This document shows, piece after piece, positions 44,469 through 54,180 of a DNA stretch of 64,000 nt (position 1 is its first letter; every line of letters starts with the position of its first letter). Below the pieces are notes generated by a model. The model did no database searches. It worked only from the letters and a program-made list of their open reading frames with translations, and had not been told where the DNA came from. Origin of the DNA: Streptomyces sp. NBC_00271 (GTDB lineage: Bacteria > Actinomycetota > Actinomycetes > Streptomycetales > Streptomycetaceae). Location of the stretch: contig NZ_CP108070.1 of NCBI RefSeq assembly GCF_036178845.1, positions 6,138,001 to 6,202,000 on the forward strand. The letters are read 5' to 3'. The translations under genes were made by a program, and so were the position numbers.

Positions 44469-45194
44469 TCAGCCGAGCTTGAGCAGCAGTTCGGTGAGTT
44501 CGACCGGCATGGTGACCATGCAGTCGTGGCCGGTCGCCAGTTCCCACACCTGCGCCGGGGTGCCGTTGGGCTGTGTCGCGGGGACGGGCCGCCGGGCGAA
44601 GCCCTCCGGCTTGCCCACCGTGCAGTGGATGTGCGTCCGCGGGATCGTGTTCACGGCCGGGTTGTCCAGCCGGACCGGTTGTTGGAGGCAGCGCACCGGC
44701 TGATCGGACAGCATCGTGCGCAGCCAGGCGACATCCGCCGGGTCGGTGACCCCGAACAGACCCGAGGGCGGCGGCATCTCGGGCAGCGGCGGGACCCGCC
44801 AGCCGCTGTCGGACCGCACGGCGAGGTCGATCAGGGACTGGGTGACGGGGAGGACGTCGGCCGCGCTCTCGCCGTCCTCGGGGACCATCGCGTCGAGGTA
44901 GACCAACCGCGCGATCCGGTCCGGGACCCGGTTGGCCACGGACGAGATGACCAGCCCGGCGTAACTGTGTCCCACGAGGACCACCTCGGTGAGGTCTTCC
45001 TCGACGATCAGATCGACGACGTCGTCGACGTGTGTGTCGAGCCCTACCTCGGGGCCGAGCAGATGCGACTTGTCGCCGTAGCCGGTCAGGGACGGCGCGC
45101 TCACCCGATGCCCGGCCGACGCCAGCAACGGGACCACCCGCTCCCAGCACTCTCCGCTGTGCCAGGCACCGTGTACCAGCAGATACGTTGACAT
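44469..45194 (-). CDS. Alpha/beta-fold hydrolase
   Basis: A 241-residue hydrolase with the oxyanion region YLLVHGAWHSGECWERV, the nucleophile elbow GHSYAG (Ser near 77), and catalytic His in ATGHDCMVT near the C-terminus. The lineup resembles plant esterase/methylesterase-like proteins of the HNL/MES type. The substrate is not known. It is divergent from an XRE regulator, which may control it. Confidence 0.8.
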   Translation of the reverse strand: MSTYLLVHGAWHSGECWERVVPLLASAGHRVSAPSLTGYGDKSHLLGPEVGLDTHVDDVVDLIVEEDLTEVVLVGHSYAGLVISSVANRVPDRIARLVYLDAMVPEDGESAADVLPVTQSLIDLAVRSDSGWRVPPLPEMPPPSGLFGVTDPADVAWLRTMLSDQPVRCLQQPVRLDNPAVNTIPRTHIHCTVGKPEGFARRPVPATQPNGTPAQVWELATGHDCMVTMPVELTELLLKLG

Positions 45195-45363
45195 GGTTTC
45201 GCTCCTTGCGCGCCGTCGATACCGGCGGTGAGGTCGATGGCGGTGTGGTCGGGCTCGGTCGTGTTGAAGGCTGCCGCCGGGGTTTCGACCGAGCCAGGGC
45301 CCCCGCGATCCTGGGGGTGACAGGACCAGGCACGCGCGCGACGGCCCGAATTACAGTGGAGAG

Positions 45364-46197
45364 ATGACCGACGCACCCAACCTGTTGGGCGCATACGTGC
45401 GCGCCCGCCGTGAGCTCGTCACTCCCGAACAGGTCGGTATCCCCGTTTCGGGGGTACGGCGGGTGCCGGGTCTGCGCAGGGAAGAGGTCGCGATGCTCGC
45501 CGGTATCAGCGCCGACTACTACCTGCGCCTGGAGCAGGGCCGCGACCGCAACCCCTCCGTGCAGGTCCTCGAGTCCCTCGCCCGCGTGCTGCGCCTGGAC
45601 GACGCCGCGACGGCGTATCTGCTGCGCCTCGGCGCCGACAAACCCCGACGGCACCGACGCCGACGCCGGAGGGAGACCGTTCCCGCGGGCATCGCCAAGC
45701 TCGTCGCCACGCTCCCGCTGCCCGCACTGGTCGAGGGCCGCTACTTCGACGTCCTCGCCGCCAACGCCCTGGCGACCGCCGTGTCACCGCGCCTCGTGGC
45801 GGGAGCCAACCGGCTGCGGGCCCTGTTCCTCGACCCTGCCGAGCAGGCCCTCCACCCGGACTGGGAGAGCGCGGCCGGGGGCATGGTCGCCGGCTTCCGC
45901 GAGTCCGTGGGCACGGACACCGACGATCCGAGATGCATCGAGCTCGTCGGCGAACTCTGCCTCGCCAGCCCGCGCTTCAGCCGGCTCTGGGCCCGCCACG
46001 ACGTGGAGGCGTGCGAAGGCGCACCCAAGCACATCGACCACCCCCAGGTCGGCGACCTGCGACTGAACCGGGAGCGGCTCGGCATCGACGGAACGGCAGG
46101 CCAGACGCTCGTCATCTACCACCCGGACCCCGGCACCGACAGCGCCGAAAAGCTCCTGCTCCTCGCCTCCACCCTGCAGACACCGGCCGTCTCCTGA
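45364..46197 (+). CDS. XRE-family (MmyB-like) transcriptional regulator
   Basis: 277 residues: N-terminal helix-turn-helix (about 8-78, GLRREEVAMLAGISADYYLRLEQGRDRNPSVQVLESLARVL) and a C-terminal MmyB-type ligand domain (about 105-272). This type often represses a divergent oxidoreductase or hydrolase gene and binds fatty-acid-like ligands in the structure of one member. TACAGT ends 6 bases before the ATG, suggesting a leaderless start. GGAGAG also lies there, but too close for a ribosome site. The neighbour at 44469 is the likely target. Confidence 0.83.
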   Translation: MTDAPNLLGAYVRARRELVTPEQVGIPVSGVRRVPGLRREEVAMLAGISADYYLRLEQGRDRNPSVQVLESLARVLRLDDAATAYLLRLGADKPRRHRRRRRRETVPAGIAKLVATLPLPALVEGRYFDVLAANALATAVSPRLVAGANRLRALFLDPAEQALHPDWESAAGGMVAGFRESVGTDTDDPRCIELVGELCLASPRFSRLWARHDVEACEGAPKHIDHPQVGDLRLNRERLGIDGTAGQTLVIYHPDPGTDSAEKLLLLASTLQTPAVS

Positions 46198-46335
46198 ACG
46201 ACGTCCCGCGAGGGAGGTTCACCGTCGACGCACAGGCGGTTCGGCGGGGGTGCACAGTGGCTGGGCGTGTGATGGGGGGAGGCGGGTGAGGTCACCTCGC
46301 GCCGTACCGGGACACCGCAAGCGCCGGAGGAAGCC

Positions 46336-47004
46336 ATGGGAGTCGTGCTGGTCGCAGTGTTGCTGATCGTCGGAGCGGTGGCCGCGGTCGCCTACCAGCG
46401 ACGGCTGTCGCAGCCGTACGGCGCGGTGTCCGACCTGGACGCGGAGGCGGAGGCCCACCGGTGGGTGGAGCGGCTCGGCGGGAGCCTGTCCACGCTCGAC
46501 GCGCGGGGCAACGCGGCGGCGGCGCAGGCGCTGACCGACGCCGCCGAGCGCCACCGGGCCGCGCAGGGGCAGTTGGTCACGGCGCGCTCCGGCGCGCAGT
46601 ACGCGATGGCCTCGCGGACCGCCCTGGAGGGCCTGCACTACCTCCGCGCCGCCCGTACCTCGCTCGGCCTCGACCTCCCCGACCTGGGTACGGGCGCGAT
46701 CACCGCCCGGAACGGCCGCGTCACGGTCGACGGCCGGACCTACGCGGCCTCGCCCCGCCCCGGTGACGCGACGCCGTACTACTACCCCGGCGGGGTCGTC
46801 AGCGGCCGGCAGATGCCGGGCGGTTGGTACAGCGCCCCCTGGTGGAAGACGGCCCTCGTCGCCGGCGCGGCCGGAGTCGGCGGGGTGATCCTGGCCGACG
46901 CCCTCCTCGACGGCCTCCGCCGCCCGCACGGGGGCGGCCCGATGGCCGGACCCGATGGATTCGGCGGGCTGGGAGGTGTGGGGGACTTCGCCGGGCGCTT
47001 CTGA
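46336..47004 (+). CDS. Predicted membrane protein of unknown function
   Basis: Not recognised. 222 residues: an N-terminal transmembrane helix (about 2-20), a helical Ala-rich region (about 33-105, AEAEAHRWVERLGGSLSTLD), a short beta-like region (NGRVTVDGRTYAAS), an aromatic-Gly segment GDATPYYYPGGVV / MPGGWYSAPWWKTALVA, a second hydrophobic stretch (about 175-194), and a Gly/Pro/Phe-rich tail. It may be a surface or membrane scaffold; no motif gives a function. The start at 46336 follows GCCGGAGGAAGCC, which contains a good ribosome site. Confidence 0.65.
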   Translation: MGVVLVAVLLIVGAVAAVAYQRRLSQPYGAVSDLDAEAEAHRWVERLGGSLSTLDARGNAAAAQALTDAAERHRAAQGQLVTARSGAQYAMASRTALEGLHYLRAARTSLGLDLPDLGTGAITARNGRVTVDGRTYAASPRPGDATPYYYPGGVVSGRQMPGGWYSAPWWKTALVAGAAGVGGVILADALLDGLRRPHGGGPMAGPDGFGGLGGVGDFAGRF

Positions 47005-47138
47005 AGGTCGGGCTTCAGGTCTCTGAACAAAGATCGGCAACCTTTCCGGTCTCCGCGGCCACTGATGAGTCAGAAGCACCGTTCGGCGGGGCTTCGCGCA
47101 CCACAACACGTGCTCCACAACCACGTAAGGACTCATCC

Positions 47139-48485
47139 GTGGCATCCCCCTCGCACCGCAGGTCCCTCCGCAAGCGTCGCGTCGTCATCGTTTCCGCCGC
47201 CGCCGTCACGGCCGCGGGCCTCGGCGCCGTCGCGTTCGTGATGAACGCGAACGCGGGTACGGTCGACCTCGCGCACCAGGTGCTGCCCGCCAAGGACGGC
47301 TGGGCGGCATCCGGATCCGGGACGACCGGCGGCTCGCAGGCCGACTCCTCGCACGTCTACACCGTCAGCACCCGCGCCCAGCTCGTGAAGGCACTGGGCA
47401 AGGCCGACAACTCCACGCCGAAGATCATTCAGGTCAAGGGCGTCATCGACGCCAACACCGACGACTCGGGCAAGAAGCTGACCTGCGCCGACTACTCCGC
47501 CGGTACGGGGTATGCGCTGGCCGCCTATCTGAAGGCCTACGACCCGGCCACGTACGGCACCTCCAAGCTGCCCTCCGGCACGCAGGAGAAGGCCCGCGAC
47601 GCCGCGCAGCAGAAGCAGGCGAAGAACATCGTCTTCAAGGTGCCCGCCAACACCACCATCGTGGGCGTGCCGGGCACCAAGGCCGGGATCACCGGTGGCA
47701 GTCTGCAGGTGCAGAGCGTCGACAACGTCATCATCCGTAATCTGACCTTCTCCGCCACCGAGGACTGCTTCCCGCAGTGGGACCCGACCGACGGCGACAG
47801 CGGCAACTGGAACTCCGCGTACGACGCCGTCACCCTGCGCGGGGCGACGCACGTGTGGGCCGACCACAACACCTTCACCGACGCGTCGCACTTCGACAGC
47901 GCCAACCCGAAGTACTACGGCCGCGAGTACCAGATCCACGACGGTGACCTCGACATCACCAAGGGCTCGGACCTGGTGACCGTCGAGCGCAACCAGTTCA
48001 CCAACCACGACAAGACGATGCTGATCGGCAGCAGCGACACCGACAGCGTCGGCAAGCTGCGCGTCTCCATCCACCACAACGTGTGGAAGGGGATCGTTCA
48101 GAGGGCTCCCCTGACCCGGATCGGGCAGGTGCACATCTACAACAACTACTTCGACACCACGACCGTCAACGGGTACGCGCCCCTCTACAGCATCAACTCC
48201 CGTGCCAAGGCCCAGGTCGTCGCCGAGGACAACTACTGGAAGGTCCCGACGGGCGGGAAGATCTCCAAGCTGCTCAGCGGCGACGGGACCGGCTCGATCG
48301 CCGGCGGCGGCAACCTCGTCAACGGCACCTCGACCGACCTCGTCGCCGCGTACAACGCCGCGAACTCGAAGAAGCTGAAGACGACGGTGAACTGGACGCC
48401 GACCCTGAACGCCGGGATCCAGTCCTCCGCGAAGAACCTGCCCACCGAGCTGGCCACCACCACCGGTGCGGTTCTGACCGACTAG
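47139..48485 (+). CDS. Secreted pectate lyase, polysaccharide lyase family 1
   Basis: A 448-residue exported enzyme that cleaves polygalacturonate by beta-elimination. An N-terminal signal (RRSLRKRRVVIVSAAAVTAAGLGAVAFVMNANA) leads into a PL1 parallel beta-helix. Its calcium-binding region is ATHVWADHNTFTDASHF with GDLDITKGSDLVTVERNQFTNHDKTMLIG, and the catalytic Arg is expected in HHNVWKGIVQRAPLTRIGQVHIYNNYF. The GTG at 47139 has AAGGA 7 bases upstream. It is consistent with plant-matter breakdown in soil. A terminator follows. Confidence 0.87.
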   Translation: MASPSHRRSLRKRRVVIVSAAAVTAAGLGAVAFVMNANAGTVDLAHQVLPAKDGWAASGSGTTGGSQADSSHVYTVSTRAQLVKALGKADNSTPKIIQVKGVIDANTDDSGKKLTCADYSAGTGYALAAYLKAYDPATYGTSKLPSGTQEKARDAAQQKQAKNIVFKVPANTTIVGVPGTKAGITGGSLQVQSVDNVIIRNLTFSATEDCFPQWDPTDGDSGNWNSAYDAVTLRGATHVWADHNTFTDASHFDSANPKYYGREYQIHDGDLDITKGSDLVTVERNQFTNHDKTMLIGSSDTDSVGKLRVSIHHNVWKGIVQRAPLTRIGQVHIYNNYFDTTTVNGYAPLYSINSRAKAQVVAEDNYWKVPTGGKISKLLSGDGTGSIAGGGNLVNGTSTDLVAAYNAANSKKLKTTVNWTPTLNAGIQSSAKNLPTELATTTGAVLTD

Positions 48486-48519
48486 GTCGGGTAGGTCGGT
48501 TAGGCCGGGATACGGAAAC

Positions 48520-48549
48520 GGCGCCCGGGGCTTGAAAGCCCCGGGCGCC
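48520..48549. terminator. Terminator between pectate lyase and FG-GAP protein genes
   Basis: GGCGCCCGGGGCT and AGCCCCGGGCGCC form a perfect 13-bp stem with a 4-base loop. It lies between two convergent genes. Confidence 0.78.
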
Positions 48550-48567
48550 CGGCCCGACTTCGAAGGC

Positions 48568-51500
48568 TCAGGACAGGGACTTGTAGCCGCCCCAGCCCGT
48601 GCCGATCTGCGTACGGCCGCCGAAGGAACCGGCGCCGTTCCCGTTCAGGCGCCAGAGCTTTCCGGCGGTGTCGCGGGCCACGAGGTCGGCCTTGCCGTCG
48701 CGGTTCAAGTCGCCGATGCCGACGACCGTGTCGTACGTGGAGCCCCAGTTGGTGAACAGCTTCACCCGGGCAGCGAAGGTGCCGTTGCCCTTACCGGTGT
48801 ACCGGTAGAGGGTGTTGGACTTGTCCTGGGCGAGCAGGTCGCCGATGCCGTCGCCGTTGAGGTCGCCGACGCCGACGATCTTCTTGTAGCCCTTCCAGTT
48901 GTCGTAGAGCTTCACCCGGGAGGACAGCTTCCCGGTGCTCGTGCCCTTGTGGAGGTAGACCGCGCCGGTGGAGGAGTTGCGGGTGATCAGGTCCGGACGG
49001 CCGTCACCGCTCATGTCGCCGGGCGAGGTGAGGATGTCGTACTGCGTCCAGCCGCTCGTCGCGAGCGTGGTGTACGACGTCGACGGCTTGAGCGCGCTGC
49101 TGCAGCCCGGCTTGTAGAGGCGCAGCGCCCCGCTGCTGTAGCGGACGAGGACGTCGTTGCAGCGGTCGCCGCTGAGGTCGCCGAACGGGACCGCCTTGAT
49201 GGAGGTGGCCCAGCCGGTGCCGGTCGTCTTCTCGGAGAACGTGCCGTTGCCCGTGCCGTGTTGGTAGGTCAGCCCGCCGGAGGAGTTGAGGGTGAGGAGA
49301 TCGCCGACGCCGTCCGGTTCGCCCTCGATGCTGTTGAAGTCGTGGCGTACCGCCGCGCCGCCGAACACTATTCCCGTGCCGGTGGTCACCGTGGCCGCCG
49401 TCGCGCTGCCGAGGCCGGTCGCCTTGAGGGTCCACTTGAAGGGGCCGTTGGGGAAGTAGGTCCCGTTCGTCGCCTTTGCGTTCCAGGTCGCCGACAGCCG
49501 GGCCGTGGCGGCGCCGCCGGTGAGGTTGCGGCCCGCCCTGCCGGTCTCGCCGCTCTGGACCGAGGTGAAGGTCAGGGACCAGGAGGTGACGGGGCGGGAC
49601 AGCAGCCAGTAGCCGTTCCACGTCTTGGAGTCGGTGTCCGGGGCCTTGGACCAGATGAGGTCGTCGACCGTGCCCTCGTAGACGGTCGTGGCCGACGGGG
49701 CCACCCCGGTCGTCGCGACATGCGTCCGCTCGTACGTGTCGAACCAGGCGACCAGGCCCGTGTACTCGTCCACCGTCCACCGGTGGCGGCGGTCGGTGAC
49801 CAGGCCGGAGTCCGGGAGCTGGGAGGCGATGACACGGGTGGCGCCGGTAGCCGCGTCGGTCAGGACGAGTTCGTCCCTCGTGTGGTCGTGGCGGACGGTG
49901 AATCCGTCGCCGAGCAGGACGTCACCGGGGGTCACGGGCACGGACGTACCGGCCTTGGTGTCGTACACACCCGCCGAGTCCCCGCAGGACCAGTACACCC
50001 AGCGGCCCGCCGCCTGGAGCTCGGTCGGGACGCAGCCCGCGCCCGCGACGGTGACCGTGGAGAGGGTCTTCTGCTCGGTCAGGCCGTACGAGGTGAGCTT
50101 GCCTGCGGTGGAGGTGGCGCTCCAGAGGGTGGAGCCGTTCAGTGCCGCGGCCCGGATCGTACGCTTCAGCTGCTGCCCGTAGCCGAACCGGCCGACGTAC
50201 TGCATGGGCGTGGTGCCGCCGGAGTCGTAGACCGCGTAGCCGTCCGAGACGTCGACGATCCTGCCGCCCTGGGTCCCGAACTCCAGCGTGTAGTTCGACG
50301 TGGCGTCTCCGATGGCGACCAGTTTGTCCGCGTTCGGGAGGCCGGTGCCGCCTTCGTCGACGTCGTCGAACGTCGTGAGGTAGACGTCCTCGGGCCTGTT
50401 CCCGCGGTTGCCCCACATCGCGGAGCAGGTGGTGCCGGCGTACGGGCACGCGGGTCGGACCGAGTCGCCCGCCGTGGCGGCGGAGGCCGTCAGGCCGGCG
50501 GCGCCGTCCATGGTGAGGGTCCGGATCGACGTGGTGTCGAGGGTGGAGGAGGGGTTCTCCTCGGCCACGCGCAGACTGCCCCGGCTGAGCGCGAGCCCCG
50601 TCTTGGCGTTCTCCGCCGCCGGGATCTCCCGCACCTTCGTCAGCTCCGGGGAGCCGTCGGCGGCCTGGCCGACGCGCTGCACCCACCAGTCGGCGGCGCC
50701 GGTGCCGCCGGTGACGAGGGCGTCGTCGCCGGACGCGTGGATCGCGTACGCGCCGGAGGCTCCCAGCAGGGTCCGCGAGGAGCCGTCGGCGAGTGAGACC
50801 GCCGTGATCGCCGTGCCGGTGTTCGTGTCCGTGGGCAGCAGCAGCCAGTCGCCGACCAGGACCGGATCGCCGTCGAGGGCGCCGAAGTTCGGCAGGTCGA
50901 CGACCTGTTCCTCGGCGGCGGCCGGGTCGGTGCGGGACTTGAGGTGGAGGTCGCCGGTGCCGGGCTCGTACCAGCCGATGCGGTCCGCGCTCTGTACGTA
51001 CGACGAGTTGGCGGTGACGTCGCCGAAGGCCCGGGTGCCGACGGCCGAGTCGACGTCGACGTAGTACAGGGCGGTGCCGCTCTCGACCAGTACGCCGGCG
51101 GAGTCGGCGGCCACGACCGCCTGGTCCTGGACGGTCAACCAGGCGCCGGTCACGAAGCGTTCGCGTCGCTCGCCGGCCACGGAGTCGATCAGGGTGCGGC
51201 CGGTGACCACGGTGTCACCGGCCAGCGCCCGGTAGTAGTAGTCCGAGGTGACCGTCGACGTCTTGTGCGTCGCCGGGTCCCAGAGGGTGACGGACTTGCT
51301 GGTCAGGGACGTCGGCAGGGCGACCAGGTCGCCGTCCGAGCCGTACCAGGCCGTCCGGCACTGCGAGCCGAGGTGGGTGCAGCCCGTGCCGGGCGTGTAG
51401 ACGCCGTTCGCGTTCTCGACGGCGACGGTGGAGCCGTCGTCGTAGTCCGTCCACAGCAGTCCGTCGACCCCGCTCTGCCGGTGCAGGAAGCCGGTGGAGC

Positions 51501-51705
51501 CCGCGGTGAGCGGCCGGTCGACGCGCGGGGTGTCCGTGCTCGGGTCGGCGAGCGCGATCTCCTTGGTGCCCGCGCCCGCCACGGGCGCCGCCTGGGCGGT
51601 CGCGCCGCCCGGCCCCTGCGCGAGCACGGTGATCGCCGTGGCCGTGACGGCGAGTGTGGAGACGGCAGCGGCAAGACCGCCCCGTCTCAGGGCGTGTCTG
51701 CCCAC
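48568..51705 (-). CDS. Large secreted FG-GAP/VCBS repeat protein
   Basis: A 1,045-residue exported protein. A signal peptide (RRGGLAAAVSTLAVTATAITVLAQG, about 6-38) precedes a long region (about 50-640) of short beta-rich motifs resembling a seven-bladed propeller (YSWDG-free; segments such as VVTGRTLIDSVAGERRERFV). The C-terminal third (about 770-1045) is made of FG-GAP-type calcium-binding repeats, for example GDLNGDGIGDLLAQDKSNTLYRYTGKGNGTF and the similar units before and after. The fold suggests adhesion or polysaccharide binding; no enzyme motif is seen. The GTG at 51705 has GGGAGGG 8 bases upstream. Confidence 0.78.
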   Translation of the reverse strand: MGRHALRRGGLAAAVSTLAVTATAITVLAQGPGGATAQAAPVAGAGTKEIALADPSTDTPRVDRPLTAGSTGFLHRQSGVDGLLWTDYDDGSTVAVENANGVYTPGTGCTHLGSQCRTAWYGSDGDLVALPTSLTSKSVTLWDPATHKTSTVTSDYYYRALAGDTVVTGRTLIDSVAGERRERFVTGAWLTVQDQAVVAADSAGVLVESGTALYYVDVDSAVGTRAFGDVTANSSYVQSADRIGWYEPGTGDLHLKSRTDPAAAEEQVVDLPNFGALDGDPVLVGDWLLLPTDTNTGTAITAVSLADGSSRTLLGASGAYAIHASGDDALVTGGTGAADWWVQRVGQAADGSPELTKVREIPAAENAKTGLALSRGSLRVAEENPSSTLDTTSIRTLTMDGAAGLTASAATAGDSVRPACPYAGTTCSAMWGNRGNRPEDVYLTTFDDVDEGGTGLPNADKLVAIGDATSNYTLEFGTQGGRIVDVSDGYAVYDSGGTTPMQYVGRFGYGQQLKRTIRAAALNGSTLWSATSTAGKLTSYGLTEQKTLSTVTVAGAGCVPTELQAAGRWVYWSCGDSAGVYDTKAGTSVPVTPGDVLLGDGFTVRHDHTRDELVLTDAATGATRVIASQLPDSGLVTDRRHRWTVDEYTGLVAWFDTYERTHVATTGVAPSATTVYEGTVDDLIWSKAPDTDSKTWNGYWLLSRPVTSWSLTFTSVQSGETGRAGRNLTGGAATARLSATWNAKATNGTYFPNGPFKWTLKATGLGSATAATVTTGTGIVFGGAAVRHDFNSIEGEPDGVGDLLTLNSSGGLTYQHGTGNGTFSEKTTGTGWATSIKAVPFGDLSGDRCNDVLVRYSSGALRLYKPGCSSALKPSTSYTTLATSGWTQYDILTSPGDMSGDGRPDLITRNSSTGAVYLHKGTSTGKLSSRVKLYDNWKGYKKIVGVGDLNGDGIGDLLAQDKSNTLYRYTGKGNGTFAARVKLFTNWGSTYDTVVGIGDLNRDGKADLVARDTAGKLWRLNGNGAGSFGGRTQIGTGWGGYKSLS

Positions 51706-51752
51706 GTGAGTTTCCCTCCCCGCGAGGGTCCCCACCCCCGCCAAGTGGCCGG

Positions 51753-51781
51753 ATGCTACCAGCGGGTTTGGCTTTTGTTAA
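51753..51781 (-). promoter_or_regulatory. Good sigma-70-type promoter for the FG-GAP protein gene
   Basis: On the minus strand, TTAACA (51781-51776) and TAGCAT (51758-51753) are separated by 17 bases, close to the HrdB consensus. Transcription would start near 51746, about 40 bases before the GTG. It is the clearest promoter in the window. Confidence 0.7.
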
Positions 51782-51822
51782 AGAAAAGGCAAAGGAGGGG
51801 AAGGGCGGGGGCGCCGCGCGGC

Positions 51823-52299
51823 TCAGGTGTCGTACTGGCCGTCCCACGGCTCGGCGAACGCGAGGCGGTCCGGGTAGAGCTCGGCCCAGGCCTCCTCCTC
51901 GTCCTCCCTGATCACCAGGCCGAACAGGACGCCGTCGACGGTGCGTTGGAAGGGGCGGATCGCGATGTCCGTGTAGGAGCGGCGGGGCAGGCTCCGCAGG
52001 AGTTTCGCCAGATGGGCCCTGGCCCGGGAGAGCACCGAGTCCGGTCCGTCCGGCGCCAGTTGCTGTTCGGCCCAGGTGCCCGCGCACCAGATCTCCGACT
52101 CGCGGTAGCGGCCTGCGGCGTCGAAGGTGTGCAGCACCGTGTAGAGGCGTTTGTGCTGTTCCCAGCCATCGTCGGGACGGTAGCCCTCGGGGAAGGCGTA
52201 GGTGATCGACGCCAGGAACTGGCCGTCCGCGTAGCGACCGATGCTCTCGGTGCGGGACTTCGGCTCGTAGGCGATCGGGATGACCGGAGGGACTGCCAT
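51823..52299 (-). CDS. Conserved hypothetical protein
   Basis: A 158-residue protein that I do not recognise by name. It is soluble and rich in aromatic and charged residues, with GRYADGQFLASITYAFPEGYRP, FDAAGRYRESEIWCAGTW and the acidic end REDEEEAWAELYPDRLAFAEPWDGQYDT. It looks like a conserved actinobacterial orphan domain; there is no signal peptide or membrane helix. The ATG is at 52299. It lies between the FG-GAP protein gene and metG on the same strand, with a terminator upstream. Confidence 0.62.
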   Translation of the reverse strand: MAVPPVIPIAYEPKSRTESIGRYADGQFLASITYAFPEGYRPDDGWEQHKRLYTVLHTFDAAGRYRESEIWCAGTWAEQQLAPDGPDSVLSRARAHLAKLLRSLPRRSYTDIAIRPFQRTVDGVLFGLVIREDEEEAWAELYPDRLAFAEPWDGQYDT

Positions 52300-52376
52300 G
52301 GCGAAACCATACGGGTGGTCAAGAGCATGTCACCAGCGGGGTCGGTTTCCGGCCGAGGAGTGAGACACAGGACGGG

Positions 52377-52415
52377 AAAAGAGGGGCCCGGCACCTCTTC
52401 GGTGCCGGGCCCCTC
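52377..52415 (-). terminator. metG intrinsic terminator
   Basis: GAGGGGCCCGGCACC (52381-52395) pairs with GGTGCCGGGCCCCTC (52401-52415). On the minus strand the hairpin is followed by TTTTCCCG, so it terminates metG 13 bases after the stop. Confidence 0.85.
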
Positions 52416-52427
52416 GCTACGCCGTCA

Positions 52428-54164
52428 CTACTCCGGTGCGCCGCCGAAGCGCTCCTTGTACGACTCCAGGTCCTCGTCCGTGATCTTGGCGAACAGGACC
52501 GGGGGAACCGTGAAGGGGGTGCCCGCGGGAACGGAGGACAGGGACCTCGCCTCGTCCGCCGACACCCACACCGCCGTGTCGTCCGTCAGCGCGAACGCCG
52601 AGCGCATCGCGCGGGAGGACGCGGGGATGAAGGGCTCCGAGACCACCGAGTAGAGGTGGATCAGGTTCATCGCCGTGCGCAGGGTCAGGGCCGCGCCGTC
52701 GGGGTCGGTCTTGATCTCCAGCCAGGGGGCCTTCTCCTCCAGGTAGGAGTTGCCCGCCGACCACAGGGCGCGCAGCGCCGCCGCGGCCTTGCGGAACTGG
52801 AGGGCCTCCATCTGGGTCTCGTATTCGGCCAGCAGGCCCGCGATCTCCTCGCCGAGCTTCGCCTCAGCCGCGCCCGCCTCGGCGCCCGCCGGGACCTCCT
52901 CGCCGAAGCGCTTCTTGGAGAAGGACAGGACGCGGTTGACGAAGTTGCCGAGGGTGTCGGCCAGGTCCTTGTTCACCGTGGCGGTGAAGTGCTCCCAGGT
53001 GAAGGACGAGTCGTCCGACTCGGGGGCGTTGGCGATCAGGAAGTAGCGCCAGTAGTCCGCGGGCAGGATGTCCAGCGCGTGGTCGGTGAAGACACCGCGC
53101 TTCTGGGACGTGGAGAACTTCCCGCCGTAGTACGTCAGCCAGTTGAAGGCCTTGACGTAGTCGACCTTCTTCCACGGCTCGCGCACGCCCAGCTCGGTGG
53201 CCGGGAACATGACGGTGTGGAAGGGGACGTTGTCCTTGGCCATGAACTCCGTGTAGCGGACCGGGTTCTCGCCGGTGTCCGCCTCGTACCACCAGGACTT
53301 CCAGTCGCGGTTCTCCGAGTCTGTGTCTCGCGCGGCGTCTGCCCACTCCTTCGTCGCCCCGATGTACTCGATCGGCGCGTCGAACCAGACGTAGAAGACC
53401 TTGCCCTCCGCCGCCAGCTCCGGCCAGGTGTCGGCCGGGACCGGGACGCCCCAGTCCAGGTCACGGGTGATCGCCCGGTCGTGCAGGCCCTCCGTCAGCC
53501 ACTTGCGGGCGATGGAGGAGGCGAGCTGCGGCCACTCGTGCTCGTGGCGCGCCACCCACTCCGAGACCTCGCTCTGGAGCTTCGACTGGAGGAGGAAGAG
53601 GTGCTTGGTCTCGCGGACCTCCAGGTCCGTCGAGCCGGAGATCGCGCTGCGCGGGTTGATCAGGTCGGTCGGGTCCAGGACGCGGGTGCAGTTCTCGCAC
53701 TGGTCGCCGCGGGCCTTGTCGTAGCCGCAGTGGGGGCAGGTGCCCTCCACATAGCGGTCCGGGAGGAAGCGGCCGTCCGCCGGGGAGTACACCTGGCGGA
53801 TCGCGCGCTCCTCGATGAAGCCGTTCTCGTTCAGGCGGCGCGCGAAGTGCTGGGTGATCTCGCGGTTCTGCGGGCTGGAGCTGCGGCCGAAGTAGTCGAA
53901 GGCCAGCTCGAAGCCGTCGTACACCGCCTTCTGCGCGTCGTGCGCCTGTGCGCAGAACTCGTCGACCGGCAGACCCTGCTCCTTGGCCGCCAGCTCGGCC
54001 GGGGTGCCGTGCTCGTCCGTCGCGCAGATGTAGAGGACGTCGTGGCCGCGCTGGCGGAGGTACCGGGAGTACACGTCCGCCGGGAGCATGGACCCCACCA
54101 TGTTGCCCAGGTGCTTGATCCCGTTGATGTACGGAAGGGCGCTGGTGATGAGGTGTCGAGCCAT
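52428..54164 (-). CDS. metG: Methionyl-tRNA synthetase
   Basis: A 578-residue class I synthetase charging initiator and elongator tRNA-Met. The HIGH-type motif is KHLGN, in [15 protein letters not shown]; the KMSKS-type loop reads KFSTSQKRG; a zinc knuckle [17 protein letters not shown] lies in the connective peptide; an anticodon-binding helical domain makes up the C-terminal part. It belongs to the branch without the C-terminal tRNA-binding domain. The ATG at 54164 has GGAG 9 bases upstream. The upstream gap has a tandem repeat of TCGTTACGTG. Confidence 0.94.
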   Translation of the reverse strand: MARHLITSALPYINGIKHLGNMVGSMLPADVYSRYLRQRGHDVLYICATDEHGTPAELAAKEQGLPVDEFCAQAHDAQKAVYDGFELAFDYFGRSSSPQNREITQHFARRLNENGFIEERAIRQVYSPADGRFLPDRYVEGTCPHCGYDKARGDQCENCTRVLDPTDLINPRSAISGSTDLEVRETKHLFLLQSKLQSEVSEWVARHEHEWPQLASSIARKWLTEGLHDRAITRDLDWGVPVPADTWPELAAEGKVFYVWFDAPIEYIGATKEWADAARDTDSENRDWKSWWYEADTGENPVRYTEFMAKDNVPFHTVMFPATELGVREPWKKVDYVKAFNWLTYYGGKFSTSQKRGVFTDHALDILPADYWRYFLIANAPESDDSSFTWEHFTATVNKDLADTLGNFVNRVLSFSKKRFGEEVPAGAEAGAAEAKLGEEIAGLLAEYETQMEALQFRKAAAALRALWSAGNSYLEEKAPWLEIKTDPDGAALTLRTAMNLIHLYSVVSEPFIPASSRAMRSAFALTDDTAVWVSADEARSLSSVPAGTPFTVPPVLFAKITDEDLESYKERFGGAPE

Positions 54165-54180
54165 CGCGGCTGCTCCCAAG

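Noticed and set aside
48532..50796. 754-residue plus-strand frame inside the FG-GAP gene
   Set aside because: It is antisense to a gene with a signal peptide, promoter and FG-GAP repeats, and has no recognisable domain.
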